Below, in pieces: positions 23,872-32,651 of a DNA stretch of 64,000 nucleotides. The translations under genes and the position numbers were made by a program. The first letter of the stretch is position 1, and each line of letters starts with the position of its first letter. The stretch spans positions 1 to 64,000 of the forward strand of contig DDCB01000025.1 of NCBI GenBank assembly GCA_002335425.1, written 5' to 3'. The notes beneath the pieces are model-generated. The model was given only the letters and a program-made list of their open reading frames with translations. It had not been told where the DNA came from and ran no database searches. The DNA comes from Chthonomonas sp. UBA2017 (GTDB lineage Bacteria > Armatimonadota > Fimbriimonadia > Fimbriimonadales > Fimbriimonadaceae).

Positions 23872-26559
23872 TCAGCCCTTGAGCAGTTGCCGAAGGACGT
23901 ACGGCAAGATGCCGCCGTTGAGATAATAGGCGCACTCGGCAGGGGTGTCGATCCGGGCGATGGCCTCGAAATTCAGCGTCGTGCCGTCTGGTCTGGTCGC
24001 CGTGACTTGCACGCGCTTGCCGCTCGAAAATCCAGTGGCGATGCCTTCGCGAATGCCTGCGACGCCGAAGGTCTCTTGGCCGGTCAGCCCCAGCGAAGCA
24101 ACGTTTTCGCCCGGCAAGAACTGGAGCGGCAAAACGCCCATCCCGACCAGGTTCGACCGGTGGATTCGCTCGAAACTTTCGGCAATCACCACCTTGACTC
24201 CGAGCAGGGCGGGTCCTTTGGCGGCCCAGTCGCGGCTGGAGCCAGATCCGTACTCTTTACCCGCGAGCACCACGGTTCCGACTCCGTCGGCGGTGTAGCG
24301 CATCGCGGCGTCATAGATCGACGTGACCTCGCCGGTGGGGAGGTAAGTTGTCCAGCCGCCCTCAGTTCCGGGGGCGAGGAGGTTCCGAAGTCGGATATTG
24401 GCAAAGGTGCCTCGCATCATGACCTCGTGATTGCCTCGGCGGGAGCCGTAGGAGTTGAAGAGGTGCGGCTTCACCCCATTTTCAGAAAGGTACGAGCCCG
24501 CGGGTCCGTTCGCCTTGATGGAGCCGGCTGGTGAGATGTGATCGGTCGTGATCGAATCGGCCAAGATGGCGAGGACGCGGAGCCCACTTGGGTCGGAGAC
24601 CTCGTCGGGAGCGTTCGCGGTCATGCCCTGGAAGTAAGGGGGCTCTTTGACGTAGGTTGACTGCGGGTCCCAGGCGTAGCGCTCGGACTCATCGACTTCG
24701 ATCTTCTGCCACTGGGCATCGCCGGTGAAGACGTCGGCATAGGTTCGGGTGAACATCGCCCGAGTGATGTTCTTTTCGATCACGGCTTGAACCTCGGCGG
24801 GCGAGGGCCAAATATCCTTCAGATAGACCGGGTTGCCTTCGGGGTCGTGTCCGAGTGGATCGCGAGTGAGGTCGACATAAATCGAGCCGGCAAAGGCGTA
24901 GGCCACCACCAGCGGCGGCGACATCAAGTAGTTCGCCTTGACTTCGGCATTCACTCGGCCTTCAAAGTTTCGATTGCCGCTGAGGACGCTGACGGCGATC
25001 AGATCGTCCTTTTGGATCGCCTGGCTGACCTCTTCGGGGAGCGGGCCGCTGTTACCGATGCAGGTCGTGCAGCCATAGCCGACGACGTTGAAGCCGATCT
25101 TGTCGAGCTCATCTAGCAGACCTGATGCCTGAAGGTACTCGGTGACGACTTTCGATCCCGGGGCCAAGGACGTCTTGACCCACGGCTTGGGTTTGAGTCC
25201 TCGGGCGACGGCCTTTTGCGCCACGAGACCCGCCGCGACCATCACGCTCGGATTGCTCGTGTTCGTGCAGCTCGTGATAGCGGCGATGACGATCGAGCCG
25301 TCGGTGAGTTGATCGGTGGCAACTCGGTCGAGCACGGCGGTGCCGCCGGTGCTTTCCCTTTTGGCGGCGAGGGCCGATTCAAACGTGGACGTAAAGCTCT
25401 TCGTGGCTTCGCCAAGGACCACCCGATCTTGGGGTCGCTTCGGTCCGGCGACGCTCGGGACGACCTCGCCCAGATTCAACTGGAGATGGCTGCTAAACTC
25501 AGCTTCAGGAGTCAGCGCGTCGTGGAACAGGCCTTGCTCCCGCATGTAGGCCTCGACAAATGCGATGTGGTTTTCGTCGCGCCCGCTGATTCTGAGGTAG
25601 CGCAAGGTCTCTTCGTCGACGGGGAAGATGCCGCAGGTTGCGCCATATTCGGGGGCCATGTTGGCGATCGTGGCTCGGTCGGCGAGCGGGAGATCGGCCA
25701 GGCCCGGTCCGTAGAACTCGACAAACTTGCCAACGACTCCGTGCTTGCGGAGCATCTCGGTCACCGTCAAAACGAGGTCGGTCGCGGTGGCTCCTTCGGG
25801 CAGTTTGCCAGTGAGCTTGAAGCCGACCACTTGTGGCAGCAACATGCTGACCGGTTGCCCGAGCATCGCCGCTTCGGCTTCAATCCCGCCAACACCCCAG
25901 CCCAAAACCCCGAGCCCATTGATCATGGTCGTGTGCGAGTCGGTGCCGACAAGAGTATCGGGGTAGGCCTCGCCTGTCTTTTCGTTGCGGAAGACAACGC
26001 GGGCGAGGTACTCCAAGTTCACTTGGTGACAAATCCCCGTATTGGGCGGGACCACTTTGAAGTTATCCAGCGCCTTTTGGCCCCACTTGAGGAACTCATA
26101 TCGCTCTTGATTGCGCTCGAATTCCAAATCGAGGTTGATCGTGGCGGCGGCGGCGGTGCCATAGACGTCCACCTGGACGGAGTGGTCGATGACCAGCTCG
26201 ACGGGTTGCAGAGGATTGATCTTGTTTGGATCACCCCCCAGCCGGGCCATTGCGTCTCGCATCGCGGCGAGATCGACGACGCAGGGGACGCCGGTAAAGT
26301 CTTGCAACAGCACCCGGGCGGGGCTGAACTGAATCTCTTGGCTGGGTTCGGCTTGAGGATTCCACTGGAGGACCGCCTCAATGTCCTTCTTTGTGACGTT
26401 CTTGCCATCCTCCGCTCGGACAAGATTCTCCAGGAGAATCTTCATCGAGTAGGGGAGTCGGTCGAGAGAGTGACCGGCGTCGGCCAGAGCCTGGAGGCGG
26501 TAGATTGTGGCCGATTGGCCGGCGGCCGAGAAGGTGGTTTTTGCGCCAAAACTGTCCAT
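23872..26559 (-). CDS. acnA: Aconitate hydratase A
   Basis: This is an 895-residue AcnA/IRP-type aconitase of the TCA cycle (citrate to isocitrate). The [4Fe-4S] ligands lie in SCTNTSNPSVM and GCTTCIGNSGPL. The N-terminal RLPYSMKILLENLVR and the GTDSHTTMINGLGVLGWGVGG block are typical. The C-terminal swivel domain holds YGSGSSRDWAAKGP and SFERIHRSNLVGMGVLPLQF. A TTG 23 codons upstream is possible, but the ATG at 26559 follows a GAGGAG and begins the family N-terminus. A GGTAGACT promoter lies about 90 nt upstream. Confidence 0.97.
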   Translation of the reverse strand: MDSFGAKTTFSAAGQSATIYRLQALADAGHSLDRLPYSMKILLENLVRAEDGKNVTKKDIEAVLQWNPQAEPSQEIQFSPARVLLQDFTGVPCVVDLAAMRDAMARLGGDPNKINPLQPVELVIDHSVQVDVYGTAAAATINLDLEFERNQERYEFLKWGQKALDNFKVVPPNTGICHQVNLEYLARVVFRNEKTGEAYPDTLVGTDSHTTMINGLGVLGWGVGGIEAEAAMLGQPVSMLLPQVVGFKLTGKLPEGATATDLVLTVTEMLRKHGVVGKFVEFYGPGLADLPLADRATIANMAPEYGATCGIFPVDEETLRYLRISGRDENHIAFVEAYMREQGLFHDALTPEAEFSSHLQLNLGEVVPSVAGPKRPQDRVVLGEATKSFTSTFESALAAKRESTGGTAVLDRVATDQLTDGSIVIAAITSCTNTSNPSVMVAAGLVAQKAVARGLKPKPWVKTSLAPGSKVVTEYLQASGLLDELDKIGFNVVGYGCTTCIGNSGPLPEEVSQAIQKDDLIAVSVLSGNRNFEGRVNAEVKANYLMSPPLVVAYAFAGSIYVDLTRDPLGHDPEGNPVYLKDIWPSPAEVQAVIEKNITRAMFTRTYADVFTGDAQWQKIEVDESERYAWDPQSTYVKEPPYFQGMTANAPDEVSDPSGLRVLAILADSITTDHISPAGSIKANGPAGSYLSENGVKPHLFNSYGSRRGNHEVMMRGTFANIRLRNLLAPGTEGGWTTYLPTGEVTSIYDAAMRYTADGVGTVVLAGKEYGSGSSRDWAAKGPALLGVKVVIAESFERIHRSNLVGMGVLPLQFLPGENVASLGLTGQETFGVAGIREGIATGFSSGKRVQVTATRPDGTTLNFEAIARIDTPAECAYYLNGGILPYVLRQLLKG

Positions 26560-26652
26560 AGGTTCTTCGTCTTTCTCCTCATGTTGAGCGCTCGAGGCAT
26601 CCCGGGCCGGGCTCGCGGAGTCTGACAAGGGGTGGGGCGCTTCTTGAGTTTC

Positions 26653-26660
26653 AGTCTACC
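26653..26660 (-). promoter_or_regulatory. Putative -10 of acnA (GGTAGACT)
   Basis: GGTAGACT on the minus strand overlaps the stop codon of the DUF2993-like gene and would give acnA an 80-90 nt leader. Confidence 0.35.
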
Positions 26661-27495
26661 CGCGACCGGGGGGCGTGGACCGGAACGGAGGGGCCGACCC
26701 CGAGCTGGGGGCGGGGAGGTCGGGGATCTTGGTCTTCCCCCAAGCCTCCAGGACGCCGTCGCGAAGGCGAAAACCCTCGATGGAAACAGCGTCATACAAA
26801 CCGAGATCGGCTCGCAGGTCAACCACCGGATTGAGGGCGTCGAGCAACACCTGGGCAGTCAGTGCGTCGGCTCGCTGCCAATCGAGATAGATTTTTGCTT
26901 GGGTGAGCCGAATTCGAACGCCGTCTTCAGCCTCCAGTTTGGCGATGACGGCGAAATTCGTCTTTGCAATCAGGAATTCGCCCGAACCTTCGACCCAAAC
27001 GATGTCCTGCATCACCTTGACCGACACGGTCTTGACCTCGTGGAACTTGCGCAAGATCCAGGCGGCGAGGTCGGCTTCGCGGATTCGGACTCTTCCGGTG
27101 CCCACTCCGCTTTGCGAGAGCCGAAATTGGCGCTTTTGAACAGCGAGGTCCCAATCAAATCGGCAGTGCGGGATCGTGGCCTCCAGCGACTCGACCTTCA
27201 AGCCTCGGAGTTCAAAGTTCTGGAGTTTGAGGTCGAGGGTGTGGATTTTGCCTCGACGAGATCGCTGCGGCTCGGTGAAAAGGGGCAGGCCCGGGGTCGT
27301 GAAGTCGCTCGCGGTGATGGAGGCGCGATGAATTTCGAACGGGGGAAGGCCGAGCTCCGCGCGGATGGAGACCCGCTTTTGGTCGCCTTGGAGCTTGCTC
27401 GCGACTTCGGCGGCAGCCTGGCGCTCGAAGCGCCCAACCTCAAGGCTCAGGCCCGAAAGAGCCCCGAATCCGAGGAGAAGTCCTAGCCAAGCCAT
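26656..27495 (-). CDS. DUF2993/LmeA-like lipid-binding protein
   Basis: This 279-residue protein has an N-terminal membrane or signal segment (MAWLGLLLGFGALSGLSLEV). Its repetitive beta-strand pattern (LDLKLQNFELRGLKVESLEA, IREADLAAWILRK) is like DUF2993/LmeA proteins, which bind phospholipids in the periplasm. The C-terminus is Pro/Ser/Gly-rich. It stands upstream of acnA on the same strand, with the acnA promoter over its stop codon. The family call is by pattern only. Confidence 0.6.
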   Translation of the reverse strand: MAWLGLLLGFGALSGLSLEVGRFERQAAAEVASKLQGDQKRVSIRAELGLPPFEIHRASITASDFTTPGLPLFTEPQRSRRGKIHTLDLKLQNFELRGLKVESLEATIPHCRFDWDLAVQKRQFRLSQSGVGTGRVRIREADLAAWILRKFHEVKTVSVKVMQDIVWVEGSGEFLIAKTNFAVIAKLEAEDGVRIRLTQAKIYLDWQRADALTAQVLLDALNPVVDLRADLGLYDAVSIEGFRLRDGVLEAWGKTKIPDLPAPSSGSAPPFRSTPPGRG

Positions 27496-27630
27496 CTGTT
27501 TGCCACAAGTTTTGAGTCAGAATCGTAGAGAGAAAAAGAGGTCGCGAAGCGGCCTTTCCTGCTTTCCTGCAAAGCATAGCCCAGAAGTGCCCCCTTGCGG
27601 AGCCCTGGCCGAGAAGGATTGAACCAAGAG
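27496..27630. other. Divergent intergenic region
   Basis: This region separates the DUF2993-like gene and ygfZ. A weak TACGAT box on the minus strand and GAAGG before the ygfZ ATG are the only signals seen. Confidence 0.3.
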
Positions 27631-28620
27631 ATGAGTGAGACTCTGAGCCCCGAAGTGATGCCCCTGGAACCGGAATATCTGGCCTTACGAGAGACCTGCG
27701 GCTGGGTTGATCTGGCCATGATGCGGGTGATCGAGCTTCGGGGAGACGACCGAAAGGGCTGGCTCCAGGGCCAAGCGACTCACGATCTGCGCAACATCGT
27801 GCCCGGGTCGTCCATCAGTTTTTGTTTAGCGAGCCCGACCGGCCAGCTTGAGGCGATCTGTCAATTGTGGGCATTGCCCGATCGATACCTGATCGTCACC
27901 CACGAAAAGTCGGCCCCGGCGGTCATGCGCCGAGTGGAGACGATGGTGATTCTCGAAAATGTGGAGGCCCGAGTCCTCGAAGGAACCCTTCTTTCGGTTC
28001 AGGGGCCACTCGCCACCCAAGAGTTGGGCTCGAAGCTCGATCTTCCCAACCTCGATGCCGGCGAGGTCGAGCTGAAGAAGGTCCCGACGGTGGTGATGCG
28101 CAACAATCGAACCGGTTTTGGCGGATGGGATGTCTTTTTCCCCGGCCCCAGCAAGGTCGGACCGAACGCCTTAAAGAAAGGGCTTGACCGGGTGAGTGAA
28201 TCGGCATTTCGCGTCGCGACGATGGAGTTTGGGGTGCCCGAGTTTGGGGTCGATACCGACGCGAAGACCTTGCCACCCGAGTTGGGCGCGCACTTCGAAT
28301 ACCAGCACATCAGTTACTCCAAGGGCTGTTACACCGGCCAAGAGGTCCTCATGCGTTTGCACAGTCGGGGGCATACCAATCGAACGTGGTGTGCTCTGCT
28401 CAGTGCGGTCGAGCTTGAGCCTGGAGCGACCGTTCGACACCGCCAACGAGAGTCGGCGGGGGTCGTGACTCGGACCGCCTATTCGCCGGACTTTGGATGG
28501 ATGGCGGGGGCGATGCTTCGCAACGAGATTGCTCAGGAAGGGGAATCGGTGGAGGTCCAAGTGGGCGACCGGTGGATCGAAGCTGAAGTAGCGTTGATGC
28601 CGCTCTTACGACTCGGTTGA
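27631..28620 (+). CDS. ygfZ: YgfZ/GcvT-domain folate-binding protein
   Basis: This 329-residue protein is related to the T-protein of glycine cleavage. It carries the diagnostic YgfZ motif KGCYTGQE with the conserved Cys near residue 235. YgfZ is a tetrahydrofolate-dependent factor for iron-sulfur protein maturation or repair. N-terminal GDDRKGWLQGQATHDL and the terminal AGAMLR block fit the family. A TTG upstream would add 12 residues. The ATG at 27631 is preferred because of the GAAGG/AAGAG upstream. Confidence 0.88.
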   Translation: MSETLSPEVMPLEPEYLALRETCGWVDLAMMRVIELRGDDRKGWLQGQATHDLRNIVPGSSISFCLASPTGQLEAICQLWALPDRYLIVTHEKSAPAVMRRVETMVILENVEARVLEGTLLSVQGPLATQELGSKLDLPNLDAGEVELKKVPTVVMRNNRTGFGGWDVFFPGPSKVGPNALKKGLDRVSESAFRVATMEFGVPEFGVDTDAKTLPPELGAHFEYQHISYSKGCYTGQEVLMRLHSRGHTNRTWCALLSAVELEPGATVRHRQRESAGVVTRTAYSPDFGWMAGAMLRNEIAQEGESVEVQVGDRWIEAEVALMPLLRLG

Positions 28621-28636
28621 GGCCGCGTCCTTCGGC

Positions 28637-29569
28637 ATGAAGGTCAGCCCCAGGGTTTTGGGCACGATGGTGCTCCTGAACGTGCTTTGGGCACCGGTGA
28701 ATCTGGCGTTCAAGTCGGCTCTGGAGGAGTGGAGCCCATCGGCGATCGGCTTTGTTCGTTGGACGGTGTTCGCCCTCTTGCTGGCGGTGTTGCTGCAGCA
28801 TGCGGGATTTCGCAAGCGGGTGCGGGCCAAAGTTCCGACCGGGGGCGATGCTTGGCAGAGTCTGGCGATTGGCGCGTTCTTGTTCGCGCCCGCTCACTTC
28901 TTGTATATCTTGTGCCAGCGATACACGACGACTTTAGAGGCGACGGTGCTCGGCACGACTGGTCCATTTTGGGTCGCCCTCTTGGCGTTTGCGATGTTGG
29001 GCGAGCGGGTGAGTTCGCGGAGGTGGCTGGGGATTGGGGCCGGATGTTTGGGGGCCTACATTGTGAGCCTGGGGTGGGCTTGGCCGACGCTTTCGACTCA
29101 GAACGCCTTGGGGAACCTGATGTATCTGGTTGCGGTGTTGATCGAATCGGTGGGGTTTGTGTTGGCGGTGAGGGTGGTTTTGCGCAGCTCAGGGATCGGG
29201 GTCTTGGTGTATCAAGCGGCGGGGATGGGGGCGGCTTTCTTACTGGCGTCGCTTTTGCATCCGGCGTTAGGGATGCGGTTTGACGGTTTTTCGGGTTCGA
29301 CTTGGGTCGCGATGGCCTATCTGACTTTGGTGACGAGCCTGATCTGTTTTTCGGTTTGGTATGCGATTGCGGAGCGAGTGCCGTTGAGTGTGATGGTGAT
29401 CATGATCGGGATTCAGGCCCCGGTTTCGGCGTTCTTGGGCATCACGTTCTTGGGGGAGACGCTTCGGGCCGAGGTGGTGGTGGGTTCTTTGGTGGTTTTG
29501 GGGGCGATTTTGGTGGCGGCGACCGATCGGGCGGCCCCCCTTGCGTCGTCGGCTTCCGACGCGCCATAA
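28637..29569 (+). CDS. EamA/DMT-family transporter
   Basis: This 310-residue protein has ten predicted transmembrane helices arranged as two EamA repeats. An example motif is TTLEATVLGTTGPFWVALLA in the first repeat, with the related ERVPLSVMVIMIGIQAPVSA in the second. The family exports amino acids, nucleosides or other metabolites, and the substrate is unknown. It follows ygfZ by 16 nt. The coding strand is strikingly G+T-rich. Confidence 0.87.
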   Translation: MKVSPRVLGTMVLLNVLWAPVNLAFKSALEEWSPSAIGFVRWTVFALLLAVLLQHAGFRKRVRAKVPTGGDAWQSLAIGAFLFAPAHFLYILCQRYTTTLEATVLGTTGPFWVALLAFAMLGERVSSRRWLGIGAGCLGAYIVSLGWAWPTLSTQNALGNLMYLVAVLIESVGFVLAVRVVLRSSGIGVLVYQAAGMGAAFLLASLLHPALGMRFDGFSGSTWVAMAYLTLVTSLICFSVWYAIAERVPLSVMVIMIGIQAPVSAFLGITFLGETLRAEVVVGSLVVLGAILVAATDRAAPLASSASDAP

Positions 29570-29593
29570 TGGAGTTTCGATTGGACTGAAGAG

Positions 29594-29863
29594 ATGGCGA
29601 ATATCAAGTCGATGAAGAAGGACCTGCGGCGCAATGCGAAGCGTCGTGCGGCAAACACTGCGGTGAAGAGTGCTTTGAAGACGTATGTGAAGAAGACTCG
29701 GGTAGCGATCAAGAAGGGCACTTCGGAGGAGACGGGGGCAGCTTTGGCGATGGCGGTGAAACATCTGGACAAGGCGGTTCAGCGGGGGATTATTCATAAG
29801 AACCAGGCGGCTCGTCGGAAGTCTCGGATTGCTCGGCAGGCGGCGGCGAAGTCTTCTTCGTAA
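29594..29863 (+). CDS. rpsT: 30S ribosomal protein S20
   Basis: This is an 89-residue, very basic protein with the S20 pattern: MANIKSMKKDLRRNAKRRAA at the start, VKHLDKAVQRGIIHKN in the middle and an Ala/Lys tail. It binds 16S rRNA early in 30S assembly. A CATAAT box overlaps the end of the transporter gene, and a U6 terminator follows at 29883. Confidence 0.97.
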   Translation: MANIKSMKKDLRRNAKRRAANTAVKSALKTYVKKTRVAIKKGTSEETGAALAMAVKHLDKAVQRGIIHKNQAARRKSRIARQAAAKSSS

Positions 29864-29882
29864 TTCCGAATTCCCGACTGGA

Positions 29883-29921
29883 CCCTCGACGAGCCTGCAC
29901 CAAGCTTGCCGAGGGTTTTTT
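29883..29921 (+). terminator. Intrinsic terminator of rpsT
   Basis: The stem CCCTCG...CGAGGG is extended inward with two mismatches, carries a short loop and is followed by six T. It starts 20 nt after the rpsT stop codon. Confidence 0.85.
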
Positions 29922-29942
29922 CGTTCCTGAGCCTCTGAATCA

Positions 29943-29982
29943 GACAGGCCCTGAGCCCCACGAAGGGGGCTCAGGGCCTGTC
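29943..29982 (-). terminator. Strong hairpin at the end of the PEP-CTERM gene
   Basis: A perfect 17-bp stem (GACAGGCCCTGAGCCCC and complement) has a 6-nt loop. It begins 22 nt after the TTA at 30005, which is the stop codon in the restored PEP-CTERM frame. The present reading frame ends inside the hairpin (29971), which supports a recent frameshift. Confidence 0.7.
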
Positions 29983-30957
29983 ATCGTCAATGCGAGGGCG
30001 TCGGTTAGGCTTTCTTGCCTGAGTGACGTCGGCGCAGGAGCGCCACCACGCCGAGGCCAAGGGCCGCCGAGTGCCCGGCTCAGGAACCGGTCCCGCAATC
30101 GTCATCAAGCCGTTCGGCATGATGTCGTTGGAAAAGTAGTTCGACGTGATCACGGTGATCGATTGTCCAGCAACCAGGTTCAAGTACATCCCACTGGACT
30201 TGTCGCCATCCAAGTCCCCGGTGTCGTCCATGCCGATCAGATTCATGAGCGTATTGCCCGGGTCGAACGATCCGTTGTAGACGTAAAGATATCCGTCGGG
30301 ATTCCCGGTGTAGAGCCCGATGTGGTGGATTCCTGTTGCCAGGGCAGTAAAGGAGTACGGCTGATAGCGATACGAACCCGACATCGACAGAGTCGAAAAA
30401 CTGGTCGGGCGCTGTGTCATCACCGGAGAGGCTCCGTTGAGAACGATGGTTTCCGGCGTGATGATGTCGGTCAGGAAGTGGAGCTGCGCGTTCGAAATGT
30501 TGGAGACCGAGCCCGAGAGGGTCTGTCTCAATCGATAGTCCACCATTCCGCCGAGCATCAGCGCGCCATCGGCGAGATGCCCTTCGGCTGCCCGATCGGC
30601 AGGAACCGTCACGTTGTTTTCCCAGGTCGTCGTCTCCGGACCCACAAACGTATAAGGCGCCTCAGCGGCGGGACCGCCCATTTTGCGGTCGAGTGGGCCG
30701 TTTCCTAAGGTGGTCACACCGGGAAGCCGGACCCGAAATTCGTTGGCGTAAGGGTCACCAAAGTTCTCGCTCCACTCACCCGTAAAGTAGAAAGCCCGGA
30801 CCTTTCCGCCGGCTCCGGCGGTGTTCAAAGTCCCGGCACTGCCGGTCGAATCCACCACAGAATTCGGCAGACTATAACTGTAAACGGCGGCATGGGAAGC
30901 CGAGGCGGCGCCCAAAGTCGCCGAGAGCACGAAGACGCTCATAGCACTGAATCTCAT
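29971..30957 (-). CDS. PEP-CTERM surface protein with frameshifted anchor
   Basis: This is a 328-residue secreted, beta-rich protein. Its signal peptide (SVFVLSATLGAASASHA) follows the ATG at 30957, which has AGGTG upstream. The body is of unknown function, with a GMDDTGDLDGDKSSGMY segment that may bind Ca2+. The C-terminus reads VPEPGT and then leaves the expected path. In another frame the next bases give ALGLGVVALLRRRR and a stop at 30005, a typical PEP-CTERM helix and Arg cluster. A single-base deletion near 30078-30082 would explain this. Without it the protein would be sorted by an exosortase, which is not in the window. Confidence 0.75.
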   Translation of the reverse strand: MRFSAMSVFVLSATLGAASASHAAVYSYSLPNSVVDSTGSAGTLNTAGAGGKVRAFYFTGEWSENFGDPYANEFRVRLPGVTTLGNGPLDRKMGGPAAEAPYTFVGPETTTWENNVTVPADRAAEGHLADGALMLGGMVDYRLRQTLSGSVSNISNAQLHFLTDIITPETIVLNGASPVMTQRPTSFSTLSMSGSYRYQPYSFTALATGIHHIGLYTGNPDGYLYVYNGSFDPGNTLMNLIGMDDTGDLDGDKSSGMYLNLVAGQSITVITSNYFSNDIMPNGLMTIAGPVPEPGTRRPLASAWWRSCADVTQARKPNRRPRIDDDRP

Positions 30958-31106
30958 TTTTTGCACCTGAAATGAATCTCTTGGAAACAGGACGACCGAT
31001 TCAAGAAATTTGACCGGCCCAACGACCTGTCCAGGGATGATCATAGCCCAGGATCGCGCGTTTTTGGGATTTAGCCCACCGATGGCGGCCCCAAAACCTG
31101 GAAGAA

Positions 31107-31385
31107 TTAGGGGGACTTTTCCAGTGCCGTCTGGACCTGGTTCAAGGTCCATCCTTCAACCTCAAAGGTTTTCCAACGCGAGCTTGCGCCATGCACGAGC
31201 TGAACCTTGCTCGGCGCAATTCGGAGTTGCTGAGCGAGGAGTTGTCGGGCCGCTTCGTTCGCCTGCCCGTGATGGGGTGGGGCAGTGACGGCAATTCGGA
31301 GTGTGCCGTCGGGGTCCAAGGAGATGCGGGCCTGCTTTGAATTCGGGCTCACTCGCACTTTGACCTTGCACTCCGGCGGGTTCAT
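31107..31385 (-). CDS. DUF167/YggU family protein
   Basis: This is a 92-residue protein of the YggU/DUF167 family, with VRVSPNSKQARI near the start and the core APPHHGQANEAARQLLAQ. The biochemical role is unknown. It begins 9 nt after the DivIVA-like gene. In many bacteria DUF167 genes lie next to division genes of the ylm/divIVA type, as here. Confidence 0.88.
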   Translation of the reverse strand: MNPPECKVKVRVSPNSKQARISLDPDGTLRIAVTAPPHHGQANEAARQLLAQQLRIAPSKVQLVHGASSRWKTFEVEGWTLNQVQTALEKSP

Positions 31386-31394
31386 GCTCAGGAT

Positions 31395-31946
31395 TTATGT
31401 TTGAGCTTCGCCGAAGGAAGGGTGAGGTTCGGGCTCGGGAGGCGCTCCTTCGGGCTCGGAGAGTTCATGGATCTCAAGGTTGACGAGCGCGGGCTGAAAG
31501 AGCCGTCCTGATTCGAGGGTTTGAGAATGCTCATTGAGGAGTCCCCGAAGTCTTTGTTCGAACTTTTGTCTTTCGAGGTTGAGCCGTTCGATTTCCCAGC
31601 GGAGGTTGTTGATGTGTTTTTGGGCTTGTCGTTCGAGGTCGGCGGCTTTTTGTTGAGCTTGTTGGAGGATGAGGTCGGCTTCTTTGTGGGCGAGGGCTTT
31701 GGTTTCGTCGGCAGTTTTTTGGGCGAGGATGAGGGTCTCTTTCAGAGTTGATTCTTGAGTTCGGAAGTGTTCGAGTTCTTTGAGGGCAGCCTCGGCGGTT
31801 TCTCGGGCCTTTTGGATTTCTTGTCGGAGGGTTGTGATTTCTTGGGCGGCTTGGGCGAGGGTTTGTTCGACTTGGGCGCGGTGGTAGCCCCGGAATTGTC
31901 GTTGGAACTGAGTTTTTTCGAGGTCGATGGGTTGGAGCCGCTCCAT
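31395..31946 (-). CDS. DivIVA-like coiled-coil protein
   Basis: This 183-residue protein has an N-terminal DivIVA lipid-binding motif (PIDLEKTQFQRQFRGYHRAQ, 6-25). A long Gln/Glu/Lys-rich coiled coil runs to about 145, followed by a Pro/Glu tail. DivIVA proteins mark curved membrane and organise division or polar growth. The frame is open upstream only as a shadow of the TPR gene. A G-tract cluster lies in its leader. The minus-strand coding uses many C- and A-ending codons. Confidence 0.82.
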   Translation of the reverse strand: MERLQPIDLEKTQFQRQFRGYHRAQVEQTLAQAAQEITTLRQEIQKARETAEAALKELEHFRTQESTLKETLILAQKTADETKALAHKEADLILQQAQQKAADLERQAQKHINNLRWEIERLNLERQKFEQRLRGLLNEHSQTLESGRLFQPALVNLEIHELSEPEGAPPEPEPHPSFGEAQT

Positions 31947-31970
31947 GGTTGAGTTTATTTTAGCTGGTTC

Positions 31971-32020
31971 GGGGGGTTCGGGGGTTCGGGGGTTTGTTAG
32001 TTCGGGGGTTGGGAATTGGG
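31971..32020 (+). repeat. G-tract repeat, potential G-quadruplex
   Basis: G-tracts occur at 31971-31976, 31980-31984, 31988-31992, 32004-32008, 32011-32013 and 32018-32020, with TTC spacers between the first copies. The plus strand could fold a G-quadruplex. It lies 25 nt before the divIVA start and covers the stop codon of the TPR gene. Confidence 0.6.
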
Positions 32021-32602
32021 TTGGAGTTTTCTGACGACTCTTTGGAGATTGAGCTTGGCGGCGGGGTCGTTGGGTGTGATTTTGAGGAGTTGTTGCCAGA
32101 CTCTTCGGCTGTCTTGGAGGAGTCCCAGTTTTTCGTAGGCGTGGGCGAGGGTTCGGAATGAGTTCGGGTGTGGTTTTTTTGCGAGCGTGGGTTCGAGGAG
32201 GGGTGGTACTTTGGCGTAGGCTTTTCTTTTGAAGTAGAAGTCGGCTTCGTAGAAAGGTGCTTCGGGGTCGTTTGGGTTTCGCAGTCGGTGTCGGACGTAG
32301 ACGGCGAGTGCTTCGTCGAATTGTTGTGTGCTTTCGAGGAGCCATCCGAGGTTGGAGACGGTTTCGTGGTCACCGGGTGCGAGTTCGGCTTGGATTCTCA
32401 TAAGCTGGATGCACCTTGGGAAGTCTCCTTTTTTGAACCAGAAGTCGTTTTGTTCGACCATTCGGTTGTTCATGGCATTCCAGACTCGGTCCATCCTTTG
32501 GGGATTGATGGCGGGGAGATTGGTTGTTGAGGTTTGGGCCAGGGTGAGGTTGATAGCTCCCAGGCATCCGCCGATTGCGATCCAGTGTTTGATGTGTTTC
32601 AT
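31997..32602 (-). CDS. Secreted TPR protein
   Basis: This 201-residue protein has a signal peptide (WIAIGGCLGAINLTLAQ). About three tetratricopeptide-like repeats lie between 60 and 190 (ETVSNLGWLLESTQQFDEAL, SFRTLAHAYEKLGLLQDSR). It is probably a periplasmic scaffold. It starts 49 nt after gatB and is likely in one operon with divIVA and the DUF167 gene. No catalytic motif is seen. Confidence 0.75.
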   Translation of the reverse strand: MKHIKHWIAIGGCLGAINLTLAQTSTTNLPAINPQRMDRVWNAMNNRMVEQNDFWFKKGDFPRCIQLMRIQAELAPGDHETVSNLGWLLESTQQFDEALAVYVRHRLRNPNDPEAPFYEADFYFKRKAYAKVPPLLEPTLAKKPHPNSFRTLAHAYEKLGLLQDSRRVWQQLLKITPNDPAAKLNLQRVVRKLQPNSQPPN

Positions 32603-32651
32603 TCTCGCCTCTTGCCTCTGATGCTGATGACGTTTTTGGAGAGGAAACGGT

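Noticed and set aside
24787..26625. Long plus-strand frames opposite acnA
   Set aside because: Typical antisense open frames in GC-rich DNA; no family resemblance.
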